In this document: positions 45,612 through 55,600 of the stretch, in pieces
Numbering within the stretch: position 1 is the first letter of the stretch
How the letters are laid out: every line of letters starts with the position of its first letter
DNA from: Acanthornis magna
Taxonomy: Eukaryota; Chordata; Aves; Passeriformes; Acanthizidae
Length of the DNA: 64,000 nucleotides
Direction: 5' to 3'
Assembly (NCBI GenBank): GCA_036785705.1
Contig: JAWUZG010000004.1
Coordinates: 8,156,501-8,220,500 of the forward strand
Notes under the pieces: generated by a model
Seen by the model: only the letters and a program-made list of their open reading frames with translations
The model's database searches: none
Told to the model about the DNA's origin: nothing
Position numbers and translations under genes: made by a program

Positions 45612-47939
45612 TTTTATTTCAGTACGGGAATGGTATGTGATGGTATGTGATTCAGTATGAATCCCCCAACAAAGGGACAAAGAAGTGTGCAGTTTTCCCT
45701 GGGAAGCATAGTAAAACTTGCGAACCGTAACACAAGTAGGAGATATGGCAGACAGAGAATATAAAAAATAAGATTAGCATAAGGAGCTGTAAATGAGCAA
45801 GATATCCTGATAAACACGTGAGAAGGATGAAACGTAAATGAAAACCAAGATAACCAGCAGTGGGGACAGGTAAAATTCCCCATCTTTTAAGAGCAACAAG
45901 TAGCATGAAAACACTTATCTGAAATGAGGGAATCCAGGTAAAAAGAATACTTCTGCTTCATTCTCATTTCCTTTGTTCTCAATAATGGTAACTCCAATCT
46001 TAGCAACTAATAATAACCAAGGATCACAGGCCTCAGTGCTATTTATAAGGCATCAATTCCATGCTATTGTATATACAGTTATTTTGGGATATAAGTTTCA
46101 AAGACTAACAGCTGTGTGTGTGAACTGCTTAGCAGTAACACTCAGACTGTGTTCCTAACAAAATTCAGCCAAATATTTAAAAGAAGACAAGTGCATCAGA
46201 CTATTGTCACAGTAATTCCTATATCTCAGAGAGACATAACATGCATAGGTGTATAGAAATATTTAATACATATGCGTGTGTGTGTGTGTGTGTGTGTTGA
46301 CTATTTGTGTTCTCCATATATGCCCAGGTACAAAGATATTCAACTTGAGTAATACATATCTACTAACTCCATTCAATTGGGATTTTAATGGACAAAACAG
46401 ATCAAATTCAGTTTTTGAATATGTATTGTACTTCTTTCACAACAGGTCAGCTAAAATCAATGGAGCCTTTCAATTGACTTCCAATGAGTCCCAGGTAAGA
46501 ATGCAATCTCTGGGAGTTCAAACTATGATAGTAATGGCTGTTGAAGAAAATATTGAAGCATGTTGAAGTGTTCCAGTCTTGAAGCAAACTTCTTGATATT
46601 AATTCAAATTTTCAGATCTAGTAATGAACCACAAAGGGAAACAACTGTTACAACCAACTAATCAACCAAAACCCCATTCTGTACATCTCTGATATATTAA
46701 AAAGGTAAGCACACATAGAGGTCTTCAAGGACCAAAAGATATTAAGATACAATGGTAATGAGTTACTATCTTAACAATAGTAATAGACTTTTAATATCTA
46801 ATAATGAATATTGCATCTACATAATAGTGAAAGTAGACACTACATAGGTGACATGCAAATTAGTGAAAGAGGTAGCAGTGTTTGAAAGTTTGAAATCTTT
46901 TATGTGTAAAAAAAAAGAAAAAGAAAGAGAAAAATAGTTAAAATACAATATATGGTATGCCTTTTAATAACAAGCATTAATTAATTAAGTAGTATTAATA
47001 AATACTGAATGTCAGTATGGAAAACAGGAAGCTACACAAATCAGACAGTGGGAAGGCTATGGCTCAAATATATTTATCAAATCATTCTTCAAAAAAATGT
47101 ATAAATCAAGAAAACAAGAGGATGACTAGAAAATGTTGATTTGGTAATGAAGTTGTTGCTTCATTACTGGATGAAAATGGTACAAATTTTTTGCTGCTCT
47201 TGTGTAAGCTTTAAAATTTGTGCTCACTTTGTGCTCATTTTTTTATATCTTCACCAGTTTCCTATATATTGTGTGCATCTCCTGCCAAAAACTGTCTCTC
47301 TCTTCATGGCTTTTAATTTATAATCTCTGCTCCTTTTCTGTGTCACTGAGAGAATTCAAAACTTTCGCAATCTATAGGACATAAAAGAATAGGAAGTTAT
47401 TTATAATTCTAATTCAGTGGCTGACAGATTCCATGTGAGACAGGGCTTGCTGCCTGCAGAATCTCTTTTCCATTTGACAGTGTACAAACTCACCAAATCC
47501 TTTGAAAAACAATAAAAAGGCATTTGGATATGTTAGATGTTTGAAAACTAGCTCGTTTCCAAAAAGTCAAAGAATTAAACATATGATACTGTCTTACTAT
47601 TGACTTCTTTCCCCTGAAAGGATATCAGACAAAATAATCTGTGTATTATATGACAGATTTATTTGAGAGGGCACTTTTTTACAACTATTTCATAGTGGAA
47701 GCTGTTAGAGAGCAAATGAACATGAAGACATGCTCCACTGAGATTTAAAATGAGCTGACAGTATTAGTTGAAGGGAGATGGACAGGAACTGTTTATAAAG
47801 TAAATGGGAGAAAAACCCCATAAATCAACAATCATGGTGAAATTGCTTCCCAAAAACTGCTGTTGTGGATATTAACACTAGAAATCTTGCTACTGTGTGG
47901 TGTGAAGTTCATCGTGTTCTGAATACTATGGATATAAAT
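45612..47939. other. Unique AT-rich non-coding DNA
   Basis: Includes a TGGTATGTGA direct repeat (45631-45650), a (TG)n run (46275-46298), an A-rich stretch (46907-46936) and a decayed AATCAATGGAG/TTGACTTCCAATG motif (46454-46492) that may belong to an ancient interspersed repeat. No gene was recognised; frames of 60-96 codons lack family motifs. Confidence 0.55.
46275..46298. repeat. (TG)n microsatellite
   Basis: About twelve GT/TG units, one of the commonest vertebrate dinucleotide repeats. It seeds the poly-Cys/Val start of a 96-codon frame that is not considered coding. Confidence 0.92.
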
Positions 47940-48330
47940 ACAGAATCCCAGAAAAGTTGAGATTAGGAGGGTCTCATGAGACATGGTTACGCATGACTGT
48001 ATGCGGTAGGGTCTTGAATGCCTCCACACATAGAGACTGCACAGACTTTCTCAGTAACCTATTGGACACTCTCAGAATAAAAATGTATTTTTTCTTATGT
48101 TCAGACAGAATTATGTTTCGGTTTCTGCCCATTGTCTCTTTTACTTTTACTGGATACAACTGTGAGAAGTATGTCTCCATCTTCTTTATCACTTATAAAT
48201 ACAAATAAGTTTCCTTCTGTCTTCCGTCCCTTCTCCAGTTTGAATAATCCCAGCACTTTCAGCATCTCTTTGTACCAACAGATGCTTCAGCCCCAAGTAA
48301 ACTTTATGGCCTTCCACAGGCATATTTATA
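47940..48330 (-). mobile_element. CR1 LINE 3'-end fragment
   Basis: Plus-strand order is the reverse complement of a CR1 3' UTR and ORF2 tail: TTGAATGCCTCCACACATAG, AGACTGCACAGACTTTCTCA, TTTTTTCTTATGTTCAGACA, GTTTCGGTTTCTGCCCATTG, TTTGAATAATCCCAGCACTT, AGCATCTCTTTGTACCAACA and CCCCAAGTAAACTTTATGGC. The segment near 47940-48000 is a decayed 3' terminus. Divergence is moderate. The 136-codon plus-strand frame (48132-48542) is antisense to this element and runs into its flank, so it is not a gene. Confidence 0.85.
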
Positions 48331-51300
48331 TACCTGTTGTGTTTGAGAGTCCAGAACCAAGTCCTGCAGCTGAGATGTGCCTCCCTAGGAAAGGATCCCC
48401 TTCTGAACCTACTACCAATAGTATAACCAAAGTAACCCAGCAGGCTGTCAACCAACTTTTGCCACAAGAGCACATTGTTGGACGTAGTTCCTTACTTGTG
48501 GAAAAGGATTGGTTGAAACAAAGGGGAGGTAACTCATTTTAGAGTGTCCACCTCTCAAATTGTCTTAAACCAAGGCAACCAGGAAAAAAGATGTCTATTG
48601 AAATACCTTTAAGACTTATATGCAACAGTGTGTTTCATCATAAATTAAAGTAGAAGGTAGATGCTAATGCAACAGATGAAAATTTCCACCTTTTTAAAGT
48701 TTAACTAATTTAAATGCTATCCCAAAAGTAGTTCAAAATTCTGGTCAAGTTCACCTTTTATTAGAGTGAGATTAGCAGTTCAGAGTTTCTATTTGTGACT
48801 GTCAACAAAAAAATCAAAGTTTATGAGTTAATATTTGAAGGGAGAAACATGCTATATAATCACAAAATTATTTAGATTAACATGTTAATGCAATGTTGAA
48901 TAAAGACTAATACAATAAAGATATTTTAATAAAATTAACATATTAAACAGTGATGGTGCAAAGGGCTTGGTTGAAAGTGATGAACAGGCACAACGCTTTT
49001 GAAATCAGGAGAATTTTAAATTACTTTATGCATTCCAATTCATGTCTCATTAATATTAATATTGGCTGGATACCTAGGAGAGGCAGAACTGAATATATAC
49101 TTTCCAGTTCTCATTTTATCCGGGAATTGTTTTCAGGGGAGGTAAAGGAGACTTCTTCCAGGTGATTCTTCTAATTTCATTTCACTTATTTATCTCCCAT
49201 TCTCAATTCTGAAACTCTTTTCACTACTCTTCTATGTCTCTGACATATAGTAGGTAGAAAAACAGAAGTCACAAACATATCTTTCTTCCCTTAAGTCCAC
49301 AACTGATACTTTAAATCACTGGGGCCCATGAAATACTTGTTAGATATCAACAAAACTTGTTTCTTTGAAGATGCTGTGGATATGTTCAGGTCAAAAAATG
49401 CTATGCAACAGCCTTGCTATGTGTGAAAAAACTGCAGTAGCATTTGGGAAAAACCTCAAATTAATATCATTAGTTCACAAAAAAAACTCACACAAACATT
49501 GACAAAAGGAAGTCTGAAGATGATATTGGGTAAAGAAAGAAAGAGGAAATGGAAAGTCCAAACACCAAGAAAACATCATAGATATAGACATGGAAATTGC
49601 ATAAATTGATTAGGAAGGAAGGGATAACAGAGGTAACAGCCAGCAAAATTTCAAGAATGTCAAGCACAAGTTGTAAAATATGAATTAAAGTTATGGTTGA
49701 ACCTAGACTTCATGCTTTGCCTTTACTTTGTAAAACCTTAACTATCCCCTCCCAATGACAAGCAGACAAGCCTTGTTTTCTGAAATCTTGCCCTTGAATG
49801 GTTTTGTAGGGTTTTTTAAAGAAAGCTTTTTAATGTAAAAGAAAAGAAAACTAGCATATATTCAATTCAATAGAGTGCACTTTGAATCCAATAACAGAGT
49901 GGGCAAAAAGTAACTTTGAGAAGAATTCTAAACCAGTATAGGCAGAACAGTAGCTTTGAAGTTGCTTTTGCAGGAGAAGATAGAAATAGTTCTTTGAACA
50001 ACTTATGATGAACTGCTTGTGTCAAACCAGCAACTGAGTTCTGTGGTGGTAATTCACTGAGAGTGTAAGAAAAAAGTCAGATGTGACAACCATTTGATTG
50101 TCTTTCTGAAACTCTTTCTAGCTTGTGTATGTGCTTCTCAACCTACTTTTAGCGTGGCATCCTACTGATCTGTCCCTTTTTTAAACAGAGCATTCAGCCT
50201 TGGGGTGGATTGAAAAAGGGAGCTCATTTGACAGGGAAACTTATGCAAGATTCAAGGAGGGATTTGCTTTGTTTTTTGCAGCCTCATGAAAAACTGACAT
50301 CTAAAGGAGAGAAGGGCACATGGTCCCAGCTCTGGGGCTGTCATCACAGACCTTCTAATGCTGTAGAGAGTTTGAGGGTTTCACAAACCTGTTCTAAGGT
50401 TTGGAACTATTTTCTGACTGGAATATTAAGCCTTTCCAGAACATTACGTAATTTTGTTTATATGGTAATTACGAGGTAAAATGAGTGTTACCTTAGGCAT
50501 AAGGAGATGATATGGTAAACTAAATTTTCTGTAGGTGCTCCTGGTGCAGAGATAGCACATTTTCCTGATACTAGCTTGTCATTATTGTGGACATTGTATT
50601 AAATTATATGAAACTGAGTTTTATAATTTTTGTGCAAAACAGCAACTTTTGTTAAAGCAATGTGTAAAGATTATTAGAATTAACAGGGAAAAAACTTTAA
50701 AACTCTTTGGGAAGACTCATTTGACTTTTATCAGAAGATCAGGAAGAATTAATCTGAGGATAAAACTAATGTGAATTATCACTTTATACACATCTCTCTC
50801 CATACCAATAGAAAATGATTAAACATTACTAACTTTATTCAAATAACCTAATATAGAGTAGTGAAGAATTATTTTCTTCCTCTCTACAGTGGTGAGGAGC
50901 AGCACTTTCAACTTTCTTATGTAAACTAAAATATTTTCTCTTACATACAGGATATTGCTGCAAGCAGGTTTCATGTTACAGTGATTTCATGGTTTGTCAG
51001 ACTTTGGGAACCACAGCACAAGCTGGTTCAGGCAGTTAAGTCCAGGGCCAGCAGCCTAAACAGGCAAAGGTGTGATAATCCAGTCATTCATAGTAAGGAG
51101 CCAAGAATATAAATAGTCTGAAAAAACCCTTCTGATGAAAACTCCAGTTTCATTTTCCAAACAGATACGATATCTCTGGAGTTCTGAGACCCCTAGCAAT
51201 CAAGATTTCCTTCTTTATATTGCCTTCTCGGAAAAAGAAGACCTTGGTGCATTGGAGGTTTTAGAAATCCCAAGTTAATTTTGTGCCAGCTGGAAAGCCT

Positions 51301-51453
51301 AGTCAGATAACTAAGAGTCCATGAAGTTTCAGAAGCCACAAGGTTTTCTGGGATTTTGCAGTTTCTGGAATTGTCCTGAGAGTCAAGAAACTAGAGCTAT
51401 ATATGCATTTAACATGTGAAAAATTACCCTTTATGATCCCCTGTGTTTTTTAC
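48331..51453. other. Unique AT-rich non-coding DNA
   Basis: No gene or named repeat was recognised. The 89-codon frame at 50210-50479 (+) starts after a T-rich stretch but has no recognisable domain, no flanking exons and ordinary background composition. Confidence 0.55.
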
Positions 51454-51956
51454 CATCCCGAGATCATCACCTGGATTTGTGGATTTTTACCTGGATATTA
51501 GTGAAGACCTTAACACCATTTCTCACAGCATTCTCCTGGAGAAACTGGCTGCTGATAGCTTGGTCAAGTGTGCTCAGTGCTGGGTGAAAAACTAGCTGGA
51601 CTGCTGATCTGAGAGAGTGATGGTGAATGGAGATACAACCATCTCATGGCTGGTCACAGGTGGTGTTCCCCAAGGTTCAGTACTGAGACCAGCCCTGTTT
51701 AATGACTGTGTCAATGGTGTGGATGAAGGGATAGAATGCACGCTCCGTCAGCTGTTTTGGAGATGACACCAAGCTGGGCAAGAGTGTTGATCTTTAGGAA
51801 AGGAAGGCTCTACAGAGGGATATGGACGGACTGAATCCATAGCATGAGGCCAGTTGTATGATTTAGTGGTAGACTCGGTAGTTTCAGTTTAATAGTTGGA
51901 GTCAATGATCTTACAGTTGTTTTCTGACCTAAATGATTCTGTGATTCTGTGATTTA
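51454..51956 (+). mobile_element. CR1 LINE with internal deletion, intact 3' tail
   Basis: Blocks in RT-core order: CTGGATATTAGTGAAGACCT (the Y-L-D-F-S-K-A-F region), CATTCTCCTGGAGAAACTGG, AGAGAGTGATGGTGAATGGA, TGGTCACAGGTGGTGTTCCC (the S-G-V-P-Q-G motif), CAGTACTGAGACCAGCCCTG and GATGACACCAAGCTGGGCAA (the A-D-D-T-K-L-G catalytic block; its first residues are damaged). After about 51860 it jumps to the extreme 3' end: TTTAGTGGTAGACTCGGTAG, AATAGTTGGAGTCAATGATC and ATTCTGTGATTCTGTGATTT. The whole C-terminal part of ORF2 is missing. The tail carries two clear copies of the 8-bp repeat ATTCTGTG, a CR1 hallmark. Confidence 0.9.
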
Positions 51957-53549
51957 CCATCAATTGCTTACCTCACTAATCAAGCAGAGAGAGTTCCTAC
52001 TTTTTCTAAGGAGCACTTACTAACATTTAGATTAAAAAATTGTGTAAATTTTCACCATTCCAACACTAGCTTAAAACAGTCATGTGTACAAATAGCACTA
52101 CTTTCCAGAGATACTGCATGATGCCAGAATGACATTAAGCATAGCAAAAAAACCCCCTTCATCTCAGCATAAAGGGCATCAGTCTGCAAATGCTGGAGTG
52201 ATATTTGGATGTTGAAAGAAACATTCACTGCTGCCCAACAAAGCCACTGTGATGGACTAATCAGAATGGTGTTGATGACATTACCATCTTTGAGCAAAGA
52301 CAGTTCAGCACCTATTTTCCAAAATACAGAATTTCCAGAGCTTTTCCAGTTTGTTCTTTTTTTCCACTGAAATGATTTCTGAATCTATATTACTGGACCC
52401 AAAGCAATCTGAATACACACCCTCACAGTGTCCTGATTTTTGCAAAAAAAAAACTTTAACCTATTTTGACTGCTAAATCCAACTGATGAGATCAAATTCT
52501 GACCATGAAAATTTTCCAAGAGTGAGGAACAGCCCCATAGCCAAGGGTGTGCTAGGTGCTAAGGACACATTTATTATTGTTTCAGAAAATAAGCAGAGAA
52601 ACTTCTTGATGGAAAGCCAAAATCTAAGAATACAGAATTTCAGTTTTGACATCTGTTTCAACAGATGCGGGTAAGCCATGTCAGGGATTTATTCCTGTCT
52701 TTGAAAATTATTTTTGGCTTAAAGGCAAAAAAAGATCCACTGCATCATTTTCAATATCAGGTGTTTGTATTAGTTTCCATTTCACAAGCAATGGTTTAAT
52801 GCAGCAAATTAACCTAATAGTGTGCGTCCTTTGGGAAAAAAATAAATTCCTCTTTGATTGCTTTGTACAGTTAATTGAGCATGATCTTTTATTCCAAAAT
52901 ATGAGGAGAAATTTAGAGTGCCCTTGCACTGCAGCAGTAATTTAGAGGAATGGGAACTCATTTCATGTCCTTTCCTGTCAAAATATTTGTGCATCAGATC
53001 TGGAAACCTATATGCTGCATGACTGAGTAAAAAAAATCCAAAAATTGTGGAGGAATAAAAGCCAGACCATCATCAAAACTGACAATTGACTTAATGCAAA
53101 AATGAAGCTCTACAGTACAAGGAGTGTTAACTATAATTCTATGAGAAAAAGAATTTAATGAGATGGAATAAGATCCTGCAACAGGGAATTCCAAAGCAGA
53201 TATTTTCAGGACCAGTAGGCAGATTTTTACATAAGCCTACACTTTCTTTGATCCACATGCTAAGACTAGTTAGAGGACAGTTATAAGCCCTCACTTGGAT
53301 TTAGCTGACTTGCCAACAGCAGTTACACTGATTTTAGTGCTTTTGTGCATGTTCCTTACATTCTACATCAGCAAAAATGGTGAGTGCCTCTTTCGAAGTC
53401 TTTACTTTTTCAGTGCCTCCTGAAAAAGTTAATTTCTATTGCCTTTACCTTCAGGGAATGAAGAAATAGTAGGAGATACAAAGACAAAAACATTTATTTT
53501 GCCTTATATCATGGTTCACCTCAAGGCTAGAAGAGACAAGGGGGAACTA
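51957..53549. other. Unique non-coding DNA
   Basis: No gene or named transposon was recognised. Several frames of 61-99 codons overlap on opposite strands at 52486-52994, which argues for AT-poor-stop chance rather than coding. The left edge of the following LTR may lie anywhere between 53520 and 53750. Confidence 0.5.
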
Positions 53550-54131
53550 ATAAAACAAGAATGTAAGGGTGAAGCCAGAGGAAGAGATGATAGCTATTTA
53601 TACTGCCTCTGACCTTTTACATATGGCCTTAGAACATACCCCTAAATTTATCCCCATAGAAATGATATGTGAAATTTATATGCACACTTTTGGGGGTTGT
53701 ACTTAGTCTGCAATTGGTTTTGTCTCTGGTGAGTTCACTATTTGCTAATTTATGTAATCCCTTTGATGCCGGTGATTTTTGTATTTTCTTTTTATACCTT
53801 TTTTATATATTTTAATACCCTTTCCCTTCCCTGTTACCCTCTATACACGCTCCTTGTACCCTGCACAAACATTCCTTGTACTTTAGCTCTACTTGTTTAC
53901 AACCCTTGTAGTCTGATACTTAGCTTAGTTTGGGGTCCTGCAAAGCGAAGAAGACCAAACATTCATATTATCTCAGAACTAAGGGCTCCAACCTGTTCTC
54001 TCTTGGAATGTGTTTTTGTAAACTAGGCTGTAGTCTCAACTGGGGGGGGTTCATTAGAATAGGGGGCAATTATTCATTTATTAAGTTTCTTATTGGGGGA
54101 TTTTGAGTAGATATGCTAATTTTGTAAAGTC

Positions 54132-54140
54132 CATAAAAAT
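54132..54140 (+). promoter_or_regulatory. TATA-like box of the CpG-rich LTR
   Basis: CATAAAAAT directly upstream of the CpG-rich segment, about 90 bp before ATTAAA. Spacing is that of a compact retroviral U3/R/poly(A) arrangement. Function is inferred. Confidence 0.5.
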
Positions 54141-54226
54141 CCGGTATGCGTTGTACGGGGCCCCGACTCGTTGTTCGCCCCACGGCGTGTTTTCCGCCTT
54201 TGATGGGTCTGGGCACCTAGGATCTT

Positions 54227-54232
54227 ATTAAA
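54227..54232 (+). terminator. Probable LTR poly(A) signal ATTAAA
   Basis: ATTAAA, the commonest variant of AATAAA, lies about 30 bases after the CpG-rich segment and is followed by TGTACTACTGTGTCTG, a GT-containing downstream region. Confidence 0.45.
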
Positions 54233-54280
54233 CCAAGGTAAATTCCCTTTTCCCTGTACTACTGTGTCTGCTTCATATTT

Positions 54281-54987
54281 CTACCAGCCTGTTTAAGGCA
54301 TCACCTTGTTTTGTGTATATATCTATGTCTTGCTGCTGGCTTAGACTTTTGCCTTCCTCTTTTGAGTTTTTATATTTATTTACGTATTTTTTTCAAATTC
54401 CTACCATTTCACATTAAATAACAGGTTTCTGTTTTCAGTTCTCTGCTGACTTGTTGACTGTACTTGTTTAGTGCCCATTTCTCATCATGGGCTTTGCATA
54501 AGCTTTTATTGAAGTGCTGTAAAACACAAAATAATACACAGTTCAGAATAGATGCATCATTAGCACAAACTTGCTAGGAGAAAAATACATGAAAGGTATT
54601 AGCACATCTGCTATGGCTCACTGTGCTTTGGTAATGCTTTTATTTGACCTATTCCTATGTATCTTTGAATATTTTTTCTGTTTACTTGTTGTCTTGTTAA
54701 GGTGTGACTAACCAGGATGAATTAATGCTCCACCATGCTGAAAGTAGCCCACTGTTTTCCTTGTCTGCTTCCAGCTGCCAACCCATAACTAAAACAGCTT
54801 CTCAGTACTTTATATCAGACTCTGTGAAACACAGTGTACAAAGGCACAGCTATCAAAAAATTAACAGCTTTTTACAGAGGAACTTCTTATAAAACTACCG
54901 GTACACCTGTCAGTTAGAGCACTGGCCTTGATTTCTTCTTCAGGGAATCCTCTCTGCTTGACTATCATTTTAATGAGGAAAGCAGAC
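54281..54987. other. Unique spacer
   Basis: No gene or named repeat was recognised. A 62-codon frame at 54704-54892 (+) has no family motif. Confidence 0.5.
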
Positions 54988-55600
54988 ATCACTGGGGCCA
55001 GTCCTGTTTAATACCTTTATAAATGACCTGGAAGAGACGATTGAGTACGCTCTCTGTCAGTTTGCAGATGACACCAAGTTGGGCAGGAATGTTGGTCTGC
55101 TGGAAGGTAGGAAGGTGTTACAGAGGAATCTGGACAGGCTGGAACAATGGGCTGATGCCAATTACGTTGTCATTCAATGAGGTGAAGTGTTGAATCATAT
55201 TATTTTGTCACAAAAACCCCCTGCAGCACCTGGGGCTAATTGAGAGCTGCTGAACATGAGCTGACATGGGGCCAGATGGCCAAGAAGGCCAAAGGAGCAT
55301 GTCCAGAGAAGGCTAACAAACGTTAAGCATAAGCCTTAAGAAAGCAGATGAGGAAGCTAGGGTTGTCTAGCCTGGAGAAAAAGAGGCTTGGGGAGACCTT
55401 ATTACTCTCTACAACTGCCTGAAGGGAGGTTGTAACCGGGTGGGAGTTGCTCTCTTCTCCCATGTAACAAGTGGCAGGATGAGAAGAAATAGCCTCAAAT
55501 TGTGCCAGGGAGATTTAGATTGGATATTAGGGAAAATCATCTTCCATCTAGAGCACACCTTCCTTGATTCAGCACTTCCCCTTGGTCTCTGGAATCTGGG
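54988..55600 (+). mobile_element. CR1 LINE fragment with RT catalytic motif, 3' end lost
   Basis: It begins inside the RT core: GGGGCCAGTCCTGTTTAATA, then TTTATAAATGACCTGGAAGA, and QFADDTKLG with the catalytic F-A-D-D codons at 55061-55072. ORF2 continues (CTGGACAGGCTGGAACAATG; GGCCAAGAAGGCCAAAGGAG) to about 55300, where a deletion removes the Y-S-A-L-V-R to K-K-D-I-E segment. It resumes at TGTCCAGAGAAGGCTAACAA and runs through CTAGCCTGGAGAAAAAGAGG, GAAGGGAGGTTGTAACCGGG, AGTGGCAGGATGAGAAGAAA and TAGATTGGATATTAGGGAAA. The 3' UTR and 8-bp tail are absent, so the 3' end has been deleted since insertion. Confidence 0.9.

Larger units (their letters stand above)
53550..54280 (+). mobile_element. 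Probable LTR, CpG-retaining, boundaries uncertain
   Basis: Recognised by layout rather than by name. A TATA-like CATAAAAAT (54132-54140) is followed by a GC-rich R/leader (54141-54198) holding nine CpG dinucleotides in 55 bases, then ATTAAA (54227-54232) as a poly(A)-signal variant and a T/C-rich stretch (AATTCCCTTTTCCCTGTAC) as a possible U5. Upstream, a G-rich AGACAAGGGGGAAC (about 53535) could be a polypurine tract or part of it, followed by TGTAAGGGTGAAG as a possible TG start. G runs at about 53692, 54042, 54062 and 54095 mark the U3. No viral gene was seen. Neither end nor a target-site duplication could be fixed. Confidence 0.6.

Noticed and set aside
45455..45680. His-Ile and Val-Tyr repeat peptides
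   Set aside because: Products of the compound (TA)(CA)(TACATA) microsatellite on the two strands.
48132..48542. 136-codon plus-strand frame
   Set aside because: Its first half is antisense to a minus-strand CR1 3' region and its second half is flank. No domain was recognised.
52486..52994. Several overlapping 61-99-codon frames on both strands
   Set aside because: Mutually overlapping frames on opposite strands without motifs are what a local shortage of stop triplets gives by chance.
53550..54280. CpG island promoter of a host gene
   Set aside because: The CpG-rich part is only about 55 bp and is framed by a TATA-like box and ATTAAA in LTR order; no downstream exon was seen. Kept as a probable LTR.
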